Shown: positions 29,364 to 39,113 of the stretch, one piece after another
How positions within the stretch are numbered: the first letter of the stretch is position 1
Layout of the letters: every line of letters starts with the position of its first letter
The notes under the pieces: model-generated
Databases searched by the model: none
What the model saw: the letters and a program-made list of their open reading frames with translations, nothing else
What the model was told of the DNA's origin: nothing
Source: an uncultured Bacilli bacterium
Lineage (GTDB): Bacteria > Bacillota_I > Bacilli_A > RF39 > UBA660
Reading direction: 5' to 3'
DNA length: 59,383 bases
Assembly (NCBI GenBank): GCA_947629235.1
Contig: CANRCX010000008.1
Coordinates: 1 to 59,383, forward strand
Position numbers and translations under genes: made by a program

Positions 29364-30560
29364 ATGGAACTATTACAAAACAAATTAAGACCTGATAAAC
29401 TAAAAGATGTTTTAGGACAAGACCATTTAATTGGTAAAGGTAAAGTATTAACTAATTTAGTTAAAGAAAAAAAGTTATTTAATATTATATTTTATGGAAG
29501 AAGTGGTATTGGTAAAACAACAATAGCACTTGCTTTAATGAATGAATTTAATTTAAGATATAGAATGTTAAATGCCACAATTAATTCTAAAAAAGATTTT
29601 GAAGTTGTAATTGAAGAAGCTAAACTTTATAATGGAATAATTTTAATAGTTGATGAAATTCATAGAATGAATAAAGATAAACAAGATATATTACTTTCAT
29701 ATATAGAAAGTGGACTTATTACATTAATTGGGCTTACTAACTCAAATCCATATCACTCTATTAATCAGGCTATTAGAAGTAGATGTCAATTATTAGAATT
29801 ACATTCACTTACTGAAAGTGATATTGAAAAAGGAATAAAACGTGTAAAAGAAGTATTAAGTGATATTAAAATGGATAATAAAACTATTAAATATATTGCT
29901 CATTTATCTGATGGAGATATTAGATATGCTTATAATTTAATTGAATTTGTTTATTATGGTTTTAATAAAGAAATAACTATTGAAAATATAAATGAAGTTA
30001 ATAGTAAACCATCATTCTTTACTGATAAAAATGAAGATGGACATTATGATATGCTATCAGCTTTTCAAAAAAGTATTAGAGGAAGTGATGTAGATGCAGC
30101 ACTTCACTACTTAGCAAGATTAATTGTATCAGGAGATTATGACTCTATTTATAGAAGAATGATAGTAATTGCATATGAAGATATTGGTCTTGCAAATCCA
30201 GGTATTGGTCCAAAAGTAATTGCTGCTATTGAAGCAAGTGAAAGAGTTGGATACCCAGAACTAGTAAAACCACTTAGTGTAGTTGTAATTGAAATGGCAT
30301 TAAGTCCTAAATCAAATTCAGCAGATGCATCAATTAATGCTGCAATTAGTGATATAATGTCTGGTAATGTAGGAAGAATACCAGAACATATAAGAACAAC
30401 TAGTCCAAACTATAAATATCCACATAACTACCCTAATTATTGGGTAGATCAACAATATTTACCAGATAACTTAAAAGGAAGAAAATATTATAATCCTAGA
30501 AAAAATAAATTTGAAACTGAAATGTATAATTTTAATCAAAAAATAAAGCAATCAAAATAA
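29364..30560 (+). CDS. rarA: replication-associated recombination protein A (MgsA/RarA AAA ATPase)
   Basis: LRPDKLKDVLGQDHL, FYGRSGIGKTTIA, AYEDIGLANP, GNVGRIPEHIRTT..YPHNYPNYWVDQQYLPD. Confidence 0.93.
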   Translation: MELLQNKLRPDKLKDVLGQDHLIGKGKVLTNLVKEKKLFNIIFYGRSGIGKTTIALALMNEFNLRYRMLNATINSKKDFEVVIEEAKLYNGIILIVDEIHRMNKDKQDILLSYIESGLITLIGLTNSNPYHSINQAIRSRCQLLELHSLTESDIEKGIKRVKEVLSDIKMDNKTIKYIAHLSDGDIRYAYNLIEFVYYGFNKEITIENINEVNSKPSFFTDKNEDGHYDMLSAFQKSIRGSDVDAALHYLARLIVSGDYDSIYRRMIVIAYEDIGLANPGIGPKVIAAIEASERVGYPELVKPLSVVVIEMALSPKSNSADASINAAISDIMSGNVGRIPEHIRTTSPNYKYPHNYPNYWVDQQYLPDNLKGRKYYNPRKNKFETEMYNFNQKIKQSK

Positions 30561-30563
30561 AAA

Positions 30564-30680
30564 ATGAAGACTGAAATGAAAAAGCGTGAATTTAATATTA
30601 AAGTTCTAAGATACATCTGTATCATATTATTTTTACTTATTGTTTTAATACTTGCTTTTAATAATCAATCTTCAAATTAA
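30564..30680 (+). CDS. small single-TM protein, 38 aa
   Basis: Manual translation MKTEMKKREFNIKVLRYICIILFLLIVLILAFNNQSSN. Confidence 0.45.
   Translation: MKTEMKKREFNIKVLRYICIILFLLIVLILAFNNQSSN
30607..30652 (+). repeat. 46-bp direct repeat, copy 1
   Basis: taagatacatctgtatcatattatttttacttattgttttaatact; 45/46 identical to 31451-31496. Confidence 0.9.
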
Positions 30681-30723
30681 TCATACTAATATTTAGTCTA
30701 TTTTCAAGAATATTTATTATTTA

Positions 30724-31353
30724 TTACATATTATTTTGTTCTTTCCTTTTAAAAAATAAATAATACATTATAATATATAAAACTATACCCATTATAAATC
30801 CAACATTATGTGCAAGAACTGTCCAATAAGTTTCTGAATTCATAAAATAAGTAAAGAATACACCATAAATTGCTAATACTATTTTATAGCTCTTTTTAAT
30901 TTCTTTCATGCTTCCTTTATGTGTTAAAACATAACCTAAATTCATTCCAATAATACCAAAAACAGCTATTGAAGATCCAACTTGTGCTACTGTATTTAAG
31001 TTATAAGACTTATCTAAAATTGGATACAATGCATTTGTAATCATACTTCCAAATACTCCAATTAAGATAAATGATAATAAAAATACAATTTTATTAGTGT
31101 ATTTTTCATTTAAATTTCCAGCAAAATATAATCCAACCATATTAGCTATTAAATGTAAAATCATAAAATGCATAAATAAACTAGTAAAATTTCTATAAAA
31201 AGCCATTCCATTAGGACAAATATCAGTACCACAAATACCAAAATGTTCTATATATACACCTAGTTCTGAAAATATAGTGACAATAAAATATACTAATGTC
31301 ATAAATAATATTAAAAAATTAGTTACAGTTAAATACTTTTTAATTTTAATCAC
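30724..31353 (-). CDS. rhomboid family intramembrane serine protease
   Basis: ILHLIANMVGLYFAG, GSSIAVFGIIG (GxSx), AHNVGFIMGI His helix. Confidence 0.8.
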   Translation of the reverse strand: MIKIKKYLTVTNFLILFMTLVYFIVTIFSELGVYIEHFGICGTDICPNGMAFYRNFTSLFMHFMILHLIANMVGLYFAGNLNEKYTNKIVFLLSFILIGVFGSMITNALYPILDKSYNLNTVAQVGSSIAVFGIIGMNLGYVLTHKGSMKEIKKSYKIVLAIYGVFFTYFMNSETYWTVLAHNVGFIMGIVLYIIMYYLFFKRKEQNNM

Positions 31354-31450
31354 CTACCTTCCTACTTTTTAAGTATATATTTTTATAAATTTAAAGTCAA
31401 ATAAATAAAATAATATAAATAGAAAAAACAAGAGTATATTATTAAACTTT

Positions 31451-31496
31451 TAAGATACATCTGTATCATATTATTTTTGCTTATTGTTTTAATACT
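31451..31496 (+). repeat. 46-bp direct repeat, copy 2 (truncated copy of the 30564 ORF)
   Basis: taagatacatctgtatcatattatttttgcttattgttttaatact; encodes KLLRYICIILFLLIVLILVIKK* with no start codon. Confidence 0.85.
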
Positions 31497-31511
31497 AGTT
31501 ATAAAAAAATA

Positions 31512-31537
31512 AAGACACCCTATACAGGATAGAGTGT
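31512..31537 (-). terminator. Rho-independent terminator downstream of the 31675 ORF
   Basis: Minus strand ACACTCTATCCTGTATAGGGTGTCTTTATTTTTTT. Confidence 0.6.
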
Positions 31538-31674
31538 TAACTCAATTTTTGAGAAGACATTCACTGCAATAATAAATGTTTCTCTTTTTTTATTTTACTC
31601 AAGTCTCACTTGATGTATTCATCAATATCATAAATACTAATAATTTTCAAGATTATATATTATAAATAATTAAA

Positions 31675-32151
31675 TCAAAAATCTTTTCTTACTAATACTT
31701 TATTTTCTATTTTATTTTTTTCATTTAATATATTACTAATAATATTAAATTTATTTATCATTTCTTCTTGAGTATTACAAGGAAATTTTTTTATTCTTCC
31801 ATGTATATCCATCATTTGGTGTCTATCTTTAAAATATGTTTTAAGAAATAGTCCACCATCATACCAATGTCTTTCATTACTAAAATAATGCCTTTGGATT
31901 TTTGTAAAAACTTTCCAATCGTTTTTATTATATATAGCTATTAAAGGTTTTGTTTCATAAGAATTATTATACTCTTTAATCCTACTAATTAAAATAAAAC
32001 TAAAATCTCTAATTTTAATATTAGGATGATATAATATTTTTTCTATTTCAAAATCATCAAGATTTGCAGTACCTATTGGAAAATCTACATAATTATTATA
32101 AAATTCTAACTTATAATATATTTTTTGAATGTTTTCAAACATATGCATCAC
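31675..32151 (-). CDS. hypothetical protein, 158 aa
   Basis: ORF with TAGGTGATG context. Confidence 0.65.
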   Translation of the reverse strand: MMHMFENIQKIYYKLEFYNNYVDFPIGTANLDDFEIEKILYHPNIKIRDFSFILISRIKEYNNSYETKPLIAIYNKNDWKVFTKIQRHYFSNERHWYDGGLFLKTYFKDRHQMMDIHGRIKKFPCNTQEEMINKFNIISNILNEKNKIENKVLVRKDF

Positions 32152-32198
32152 CTATTAAGACGATATTTTAACATATAATTAAATACCATTCAATATTT

Positions 32199-32888
32199 TT
32201 ATACATAGTTTTTATTATTTACTACATCATTTATTATATAATTTGTAATATAAAGACCTGCTACTGCTGGAACAAATGCAGTTGATCCAAGCATAGTATT
32301 ATTAATTGCTTTTTCAGTTGATGTAACTACTACTACATCTTTCATTAAATCTTTATCTTTACCTAATTCTTTTCTTATTTTTTTAGCAAGTGGATCTGTT
32401 TCAGTTTTATCAAGTGTCGTAATTTCTAATTTAGTTGCATCCATTTTATTAGCAGTACCCATTGATGAAATAAGTTTAATATTTTTTTCATGGCATTCTT
32501 TTATTAATTTAACTTTTACTTTAGTAGTATCACATGCATCAATAATATAGTCATATTTGCTACTAAATAATATTTCCATATTATCTTCTGTAATATGAGT
32601 ATTAATTATATTAACTATTGCATTTTTATTTATTAATTTAATTCTCTTTTTCCATTCTTTAGTTTTATATTTATTATTATTTTTAGATGTTGCGATAATT
32701 TGTCTATTAATATTACTCGGTTTAATTGTATCTCCATCTACAAGAGTTATATTATTAACTCCACATCTAGTTAATGATTCAATTGCGTATCCACCTACAC
32801 CACCAAGTCCTAATATTAAGATATTTAATTTTTTAATTTTTTCAAGATTCTCACTTCCAACTAAACTTTCTAGTCTTGTAAGATTCAT
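32199..32888 (-). CDS. tcdA: tRNA threonylcarbamoyladenosine dehydratase (ThiF/TcdA family)
   Basis: LNILILGLGGVGGYAIESLTRCGVNNITLVDGDTIKPSNINRQI; start reassigned to MNLTRLE, which has AGGGAGG upstream. Confidence 0.88.
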   Translation of the reverse strand: MNLTRLESLVGSENLEKIKKLNILILGLGGVGGYAIESLTRCGVNNITLVDGDTIKPSNINRQIIATSKNNNKYKTKEWKKRIKLINKNAIVNIINTHITEDNMEILFSSKYDYIIDACDTTKVKVKLIKECHEKNIKLISSMGTANKMDATKLEITTLDKTETDPLAKKIRKELGKDKDLMKDVVVVTSTEKAINNTMLGSTAFVPAVAGLYITNYIINDVVNNKNYV

Positions 32889-32912
32889 ATTATTCCTCCC
32901 TTTGGTGGTATA

Positions 32913-32945
32913 TATTATAGCATAATAAAAACCTAGTGTAAATAT
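32913..32945 (-). promoter_or_regulatory. promoter of tcdA
   Basis: Minus strand TTTACA-17 nt-TATAAT. Confidence 0.65.
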
Positions 32946-32949
32946 AGTG

Positions 32950-33095
32950 TAATAAAAACTCGCGGTAAAACGAGGTGGTAGGACACATAATATACTCGGG
33001 ATCTTGTCAAATGACAATATTCAACTCCATATACTAATTAGTCCCCCTATAATATTACATAGCCGGTTTATTGTGACTATATTTTCTTTCTAGGT
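32950..33095 (-). ncRNA. candidate structured non-coding RNA (rod-like; class unknown)
   Basis: GC-richer intergenic island; nested pairings TTGTC-ATTT-GACAA, GGA/TCC, AGTATAT/GTATATT, GGAC/GTCC on the minus strand; short CTCG..CGAG hairpin followed by TTTTT; lies upstream of an independent tcdA promoter. Confidence 0.4.
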
Positions 33096-33156
33096 TAATT
33101 TAATTTTATCATATTAATTTTAATATGACAAGCTAATTTCAATTAGTTTACAAAAA

Positions 33157-34185
33157 TTAATTATTTAAATAATTAAAATGACCATATTTAGCTGTATCAT
33201 AATAACATTTATTAAGTAAATCTAAATCTTTTATTATATTTTTAGGTTCACATTCCTTATATAGTTTATTATCTACATCCAACCATCCAATATCACTTTT
33301 TATACTAATAGACAAAGGTTTTCTAATTCCAATTGCATAACTTATTTGGACTTCACACCATTTTAAATTATATTTTTTTAAATAATCTACTGCGATTAAT
33401 CTTGCTTTATAAGCAGCACTCCTATCAACTTTAGTTGGATCTTTTCCACTAAAAGCACCACCTCCAACACTTGAAAATGAATGATAATTATCTACTACTA
33501 TCTTTCTTCCTGTAAGTCCAGCATCAGCATCAAATCCACCAAGTTCAAATTTTCCTGTTGGATTAATTAAAAACTCTTCAATTTCTAAATTATATTTTTT
33601 ACAAATTCTAGTAGCAATATCTTTAATAATCTTATCAGTCTTATTTCTTTCAACTTCTGTATTTTGATAAGAAATAGTAAATGTTTTAATTTTAGTAATT
33701 TTATTATCTTCATAATAACCTGTAATTTGAGCTTTTCCATCAGGTTTAAATCTATTATCTTTTTTAATTAGTTTACTATATTCATAAGATAATTCTTGTA
33801 ATATAACCATAGAAGTTGGTAAATAATATTCATTATCTTGGCAAGCATAACCAAACATCATGCCTTGGTCCCCTGCTCCCATAACTTTGTTATTAGTACC
33901 AAGTGCTATATCATTACTTTGAAGTCCAATATTATTAATAATTGTATAATTTGTACTATAACCAATATCTTTAAGTACTCTTTTTACAGTTTTTTCTACA
34001 TCTACATAAGCATTTGATGTAACTTCACCAGTAATAAATATTATTCCTTTACCACCACAAGTTTCAATACCACATCTACTATTTTTATCTCCTTTCAAGT
34101 ATTCATCAAGTAAAGCATCACTAATTTGATCACACACCTTATCAGGATGACCTCTAAATACAATTTCATTACTATATAATCTCAT
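33157..34185 (-). CDS. metK: S-adenosylmethionine synthetase
   Basis: SNEIVFRGHPDKVCDQISDALLDEYL, GAGDQGMMFGYAC, GGGAFSGKDPTKVDRSAAY. Confidence 0.95.
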   Translation of the reverse strand: MRLYSNEIVFRGHPDKVCDQISDALLDEYLKGDKNSRCGIETCGGKGIIFITGEVTSNAYVDVEKTVKRVLKDIGYSTNYTIINNIGLQSNDIALGTNNKVMGAGDQGMMFGYACQDNEYYLPTSMVILQELSYEYSKLIKKDNRFKPDGKAQITGYYEDNKITKIKTFTISYQNTEVERNKTDKIIKDIATRICKKYNLEIEEFLINPTGKFELGGFDADAGLTGRKIVVDNYHSFSSVGGGAFSGKDPTKVDRSAAYKARLIAVDYLKKYNLKWCEVQISYAIGIRKPLSISIKSDIGWLDVDNKLYKECEPKNIIKDLDLLNKCYYDTAKYGHFNYLNN

Positions 34186-34234
34186 ACTTCACACTCCTTC
34201 TTTAGATAATATAGATTACCTTAAAAAGAAAAAA

Positions 34235-34254
34235 TACCTAAGATAACTTAGGCA
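34235..34254 (-). terminator. riboswitch-controlled intrinsic terminator
   Basis: Minus strand GCCTAAG-TTAT-CTTAGGTATTTTTT. Confidence 0.75.
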
Positions 34255-34350
34255 TAAGTATAAGTTATCCTCATCCATCTGGGTTTACCACCTAACTAAA
34301 TAGGTTGGTGTGATCTACGAGCCAGTCTCTAAATCACTCTTTATAAGGTA
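34250..34350 (-). promoter_or_regulatory. SAM-I (S-box) riboswitch upstream of metK
   Basis: Minus strand CTTATAAAGAGTGATTTAGAGACTGGCTCGTAGATCACACCAACC...AGGTGGTAAACCCAG...GAGGATAAC matches the S-box consensus order; P2 GTGAT/ATCAC and P3 ACCAACCT/AGGTGGT pair. Confidence 0.85.
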
Positions 34351-34444
34351 ATATATAAAATTGTTTTTGTCCTTTGGACATATTAATTATAACATACTAT
34401 TTTAAAATTACAAATAAAAAAATTAGTTTTACATATACTTTATT

Positions 34445-35749
34445 ATGTTAGATAAAATAAAGAATAATGTATTTATAAAATCAACACTTGTATTGCTAAT
34501 TGGTGGAGTTTTTGGAAAAATAGTTGGATTTATTTTAAAAATTATTATAACAAGATATTTAGGACCAGAAGGTATGGGACTTTATAGTATGTTATCCCCT
34601 ACTTCATCACTTCTAAGTGTAATAGCAGTTTTCTCTTATTCTAATGCAATATCTAAAATTATATCTGAAGAAAGCTCACGTGCTAAATCATTACTAATAT
34701 CAATTATTCCAATGTCTTTACTCTTAAACATTTTTATAATTATAATTGTAATATTATTTTCACCAATATTATCTACTAATTTACTTAAAAATTCATCATT
34801 ATTGTTACCAATCATTTGTATTTCACTTACTATGCCATTTATAAGTATATCCGCGATTATCAAAGGATATTTTTGGGGTAAACAAAATATGTTTCCATAT
34901 ATACTTTCTAATTTTATAGAACAAATAGTAAGACTAATTTTAATACTTTTATTTATTAATTATTTTATTAATTTAGGTTTAATTTATGCTATATGTTTTG
35001 TAATACTAGTAAACACAATTGGTGAAGTATCATCTTGGATTGTTATGGGTAAATATTTTCCTAAAGTAAAATTAACTAAAAAAGATTTTAAAATAAATTT
35101 TAATGATATTAAAAAAGTAATGGAATTTTGTGTGCCTTCTACTTTTAGTAAAATTATAGGTTCTCTTTCTTATTTTTTAGAACCAATTATACTTACTAAT
35201 ATTTTATTATTTGTGGGATATACAAAAGAATATATTACATATGAATATGGTGTAGTTAATGCTTACGCGCTATCTACTTTATTAATGCCACAATTTTTTA
35301 CTCAAAATATGGCTACGTCACTAGTACCAGAATTATCAAAATATTATAAAAAAAGAAATATTGATATGTGTAAAAAAAGAATAAAACAAATAGTTTTAGT
35401 TTCATGCTTAATTGGAGGACTCTCTACATTAGTAATAACTATATTTCCAAGTTTCTTCTTAAATTTACTTTATGGTACTACTGAAGGAATTGATTATATA
35501 AGATTACTTTCTCCATTTACAATGTTATTTTATATAGAATATCCATTAATTAATGCACTTCAAGCACTTGGTGAAAGTAAAGTTGCTATGAACATTACTA
35601 TTAAAACATCTATTATAAGAATTATATCAATTATTATTTTTTCATTCTTAAAAATTGGTATGTACAGTCTAATAATATCAATAGTAATAAATTTAATAGT
35701 TTCAACTTATCTTTATTATAGTAAAATAAATAAACTATTAGTCATCTAA
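34445..35749 (+). CDS. oligosaccharide flippase, SpoVB/MurJ-like (MOP superfamily)
   Basis: GGVFGKIVGFILKIIITRYLGPEGMGLYSM; about 12 TM helices. Confidence 0.8.
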   Translation: MLDKIKNNVFIKSTLVLLIGGVFGKIVGFILKIIITRYLGPEGMGLYSMLSPTSSLLSVIAVFSYSNAISKIISEESSRAKSLLISIIPMSLLLNIFIIIIVILFSPILSTNLLKNSSLLLPIICISLTMPFISISAIIKGYFWGKQNMFPYILSNFIEQIVRLILILLFINYFINLGLIYAICFVILVNTIGEVSSWIVMGKYFPKVKLTKKDFKINFNDIKKVMEFCVPSTFSKIIGSLSYFLEPIILTNILLFVGYTKEYITYEYGVVNAYALSTLLMPQFFTQNMATSLVPELSKYYKKRNIDMCKKRIKQIVLVSCLIGGLSTLVITIFPSFFLNLLYGTTEGIDYIRLLSPFTMLFYIEYPLINALQALGESKVAMNITIKTSIIRIISIIIFSFLKIGMYSLIISIVINLIVSTYLYYSKINKLLVI

Positions 35750-36391
35750 TAGTTCATTTCTCTTAATTATATAAATTTTCTTATTTTTATAAAATGCATA
35801 AAATATTTCTTCTTTATTTAAATTATTATCGTTTAAATATTTATTTAACCACTCTTCATTTTTAGATATATAATCAAGTGTATCTTTTTGAATAACACCA
35901 TCTAATATAAGGGGAAATGGATTTTCATTATCAAGTCCTAGAAAACTATATTTAAATATATTTAATTTACCATTATTTTCAAGTACTGCATATTCTACAT
36001 CTTTTAAATTTTTAATATTATTATTTCTAAGTTCTATCATCAAGTCATCAAGTGAATATCTTTGTTTCATCATCTCTTTATAATTAATTACTCCTCTATT
36101 TATAATTAAACTAGGTCGCCCTTGAATTAAATTTCTAAATTTACTATTTTTTAAAGATAAATAACCACTTACTATTTCAAAAAATAATAACAATATTATA
36201 GGTATTATTGTAAGTAACATAGAATCTTTATAATTTTCAATAGATATCGCAGCAAGTTCAGCAATTAACAAGCTTACTACTAAATCTTGAATAGATAACT
36301 GTCCTATTTCTCTTTTACCCATAAGTCTTAAAATAACAAGTACAAATAAATAGAAAAATCCAGTTCTTAATATTACAAATACTAAATCCAT
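35738..36391 (-). CDS. DUF421 (YetF-like) membrane protein
   Basis: LVILRLMGKREIGQLSIQDLVVSLLIAELAAI and GRPSLIINRGVINYKEMMKQRYSLDDLM. Confidence 0.85.
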   Translation of the reverse strand: MDLVFVILRTGFFYLFVLVILRLMGKREIGQLSIQDLVVSLLIAELAAISIENYKDSMLLTIIPIILLLFFEIVSGYLSLKNSKFRNLIQGRPSLIINRGVINYKEMMKQRYSLDDLMIELRNNNIKNLKDVEYAVLENNGKLNIFKYSFLGLDNENPFPLILDGVIQKDTLDYISKNEEWLNKYLNDNNLNKEEIFYAFYKNKKIYIIKRNELLDD

Positions 36392-36464
36392 ATAATCACC
36401 TAATATTATTATGTTTAAATCATAAAATTTTAAAACATAAATATAATTAATTAGGTGAAAAAAT

Positions 36465-36830
36465 ATGAATATGAATAAAATTATTAATTATTTAAAATCT
36501 ATTGGACTTTTTTTTATAGTACTTTTTGTTTATTTATTATTAATGACAACACTTTATTATTTTGAAGTATTTGAATATAAATTAGTATCTATTATTAATT
36601 ATATAGCTAGTATTATTATGTTTTTCTTACTTGGATTTAAAGTTTCTAGATTAGAAAAACAAAAAGGATATTTAAATGGATTTTTAGTATCTTCTATAGT
36701 TGTAATATTATTTGCTTTAATATCACTCATATTATCAAAATTATCTTTTTCTTCTCTTGTATATTATTTATCAGTAATATTATCATCTATTGTTGGTGGT
36801 ATAATTGGTGTTTCAAAAGATAAAAATTAA
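36465..36830 (+). CDS. small four-TM membrane protein (TIGR04086-like)
   Basis: Hydrophobic profile and GGIIGVSKDK C-terminus. Confidence 0.5.
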   Translation: MNMNKIINYLKSIGLFFIVLFVYLLLMTTLYYFEVFEYKLVSIINYIASIIMFFLLGFKVSRLEKQKGYLNGFLVSSIVVILFALISLILSKLSFSSLVYYLSVILSSIVGGIIGVSKDKN

Positions 36831-36844
36831 ATAAAAAAGATATT

Positions 36845-37966
36845 TTATTTTTTATTTTTTAGATATCTTTCTTTAAATTCTTCTCTAAATTCTAATAAGT
36901 CATCTTTTTCTATATGTTCTCTTATATCTTCCATTAATTTAGTTAAAAATCTAATATTATGAATTGATATTAGTCTTTGACCGAATGATTCTTCTGATAC
37001 TAAAAGATGTCTAATATATGATTTTGAAAAGTTTTTACAAGTATAACAATCACAATCTTTTTCTATTGGATCTAAATCTTTTATAAATCTTGCATTTTTA
37101 AGATTTGTTCTTCCGTCCCTTGTAAGTGCATTTCCATGTCTTGCTAGTCTTGTTGGAAGTACACAATCAAATATATCAATACCTCTAATTACACCATCAA
37201 TTAAATCCATTGGTTCTCCTACACCCATTAAATATCTAATTTTGTCTTTTGGTAAATAAGCAGTTGCATATTCTATCATTTTAAGTTTAGTTTCACCATC
37301 TTCTCCAACGCTTACTCCACCTACACTATAACCATCAAAATCAAGTTTAGCAGTTTCAATAGCAGAAAATTTTCTTAAATCTGGAAATTCTCCACCTTGA
37401 ACAATTCCAAATTGAGCTTGAGTATCTCTTTTTTTATTAGCATCTAAACTTCTTTTAGCCCATCTAAGTGTTCTTTCAACGCTATTTTTCATATATTCAT
37501 GAGTTACTGGATATGGTGGACATTCATCAAAACTCATAATTATATCTGATCCTAGTTTATTTTGTATCTCAATACTTTTTTCAGGTGTTAAAAGTAAATT
37601 TTTACCATCTAAATGACTTTTAAATTTAACTCCTTCTTCACTTATATCTTTTGGTTTAGCAAGAGAAAATACTTGAAATCCACCACAATCTGTAAGTATA
37701 GGTCCTGTTTTATAGTTCATAAAATTATGTAGTCCACCTGCATTATCTACTACATCTTCTCCAGGTCTTAACCATAAATGATATGTATTTGATAATATTA
37801 TATCAGCATGAGCATCTTTTAATTCTTCTGGACTTAATGTTTTTACTGTTGCTTGTGTCCCAACAGGCATAAACATTGGAGTTTTATGATGTCCCCATCT
37901 TGTCTCAAATTCACCAAGTCTTGCTCCACAAGATGATTCTTTTATTACTTTAAATTTTAAATCCAT
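36845..37966 (-). CDS. tgt: queuine/preQ1 tRNA-guanine transglycosylase
   Basis: [54 protein letters not shown]. Confidence 0.95.
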   Translation of the reverse strand: MDLKFKVIKESSCGARLGEFETRWGHHKTPMFMPVGTQATVKTLSPEELKDAHADIILSNTYHLWLRPGEDVVDNAGGLHNFMNYKTGPILTDCGGFQVFSLAKPKDISEEGVKFKSHLDGKNLLLTPEKSIEIQNKLGSDIIMSFDECPPYPVTHEYMKNSVERTLRWAKRSLDANKKRDTQAQFGIVQGGEFPDLRKFSAIETAKLDFDGYSVGGVSVGEDGETKLKMIEYATAYLPKDKIRYLMGVGEPMDLIDGVIRGIDIFDCVLPTRLARHGNALTRDGRTNLKNARFIKDLDPIEKDCDCYTCKNFSKSYIRHLLVSEESFGQRLISIHNIRFLTKLMEDIREHIEKDDLLEFREEFKERYLKNKK

Positions 37967-37969
37967 TAT

Positions 37970-39013
37970 TTATTCCTCCTCACTTGTTAAAAACATTGCA
38001 TCTCCAAAACTAAAGAATTTATATTTTTCTTTTTGGGCATGTTCATATGCATTCTTAATTATATCAATACTACTAAATGCAGATACTAGCATTACAAGAG
38101 TACTTTTTGGTAAATGAAAATTTGTAATTAGGGCATCAGCTGATTTAAATTTATATGGTGGATATATAAATATACCTGTTTCTTCACATGTACTTTTAAA
38201 TTCATTATATTTTGTTATATTAGCTTCTAGTGTTCTTAGTGATGTTGTACCAACACAAATAATTCTTCTTCCTTCTTTTTTAGCTAAATTTAATCTATCA
38301 GCAACACTTTCACTTATTTCATAAAGTTCACTATGCATATCATGTTTAGTTATATCATTTTCTACTACTGGTCTAAATGTTCCAAGTCCTACATTTAAAG
38401 TTACATATAATATTTCTATTCCTTTTTTATGAATTTCATTTAGTAATTCATTTGTAAAATGTAGCCCAGCAGTAGGAGCAGCAGCACTACCTGTTTTTTT
38501 AGCATAAACAGTATTATATCTATCATTATCTTTTAATTTTTCATGTATATATGGTGGTAGTGGCATTGCTCCAACACTATTTAAATGTTCTACTAATATT
38601 CCTTCATATATTAATTTAATATTTGTAATACCATCATTTAATACTTCCATTACTTCACAACTAAAATCATCTTCAAATTTTATTTGTGTGCCTACTTTTA
38701 CTCTTTTTTGTGGTCTTACTAAACATTGCCATACATCACTTTCTAATTCTTTTAAAAGTAATACTTCTATTTTAGCATTAGTATCTGTTTTATAACCAAT
38801 AATTCTACTTGGTAAAACTTTTGTATTATTTAATACAAGTACATCACCTTTTTTTAAATAATTGATTATATTATAAAAAATATCATCTTTATATTTTCCA
38901 GTATTTTTATTTACAACTAATAATTTAGAGTGATCCCTATCTTTAATAGGTGTTTGTGCAATTAAGGTTTCATCTAAATTATAGTCATAAGTATTTATAT
39001 CCTTATAATCCAT
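37970..39013 (-). CDS. queA: S-adenosylmethionine:tRNA ribosyltransferase-isomerase
   Basis: DETLIAQTPIKDRDHSKLL, GSAAAPTAGLHFT, LNVGLGTFRPV motifs. Confidence 0.95.
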   Translation of the reverse strand: MDYKDINTYDYNLDETLIAQTPIKDRDHSKLLVVNKNTGKYKDDIFYNIINYLKKGDVLVLNNTKVLPSRIIGYKTDTNAKIEVLLLKELESDVWQCLVRPQKRVKVGTQIKFEDDFSCEVMEVLNDGITNIKLIYEGILVEHLNSVGAMPLPPYIHEKLKDNDRYNTVYAKKTGSAAAPTAGLHFTNELLNEIHKKGIEILYVTLNVGLGTFRPVVENDITKHDMHSELYEISESVADRLNLAKKEGRRIICVGTTSLRTLEANITKYNEFKSTCEETGIFIYPPYKFKSADALITNFHLPKSTLVMLVSAFSSIDIIKNAYEHAQKEKYKFFSFGDAMFLTSEEE

Positions 39014-39020
39014 AATATTT

Positions 39021-39058
39021 GCTAGGAAAACAGCCTAGCTACTCACTTCCTTTGCTAG
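39021..39058 (-). promoter_or_regulatory. queA 5' leader with mutually exclusive hairpins around the Shine-Dalgarno
   Basis: Minus strand CTAGC-AAAGGAAGTGAGTA-GCTAG and GCTAGG-CTGTTTT-CCTAGC share GCTAG. Confidence 0.5.
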
Positions 39059-39113
39059 TTAATTATAGCATATAATATTTAAATATAAAAGAAAAACTAT
39101 TATATACTAATAG

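Noticed and set aside
32950-33095. T-box leader (because of GGTGG/ACCGCG-like strings)
   Set aside because: The conserved AGGGTGGNACCGCG does not occur contiguously on either strand, and tcdA has its own promoter downstream.
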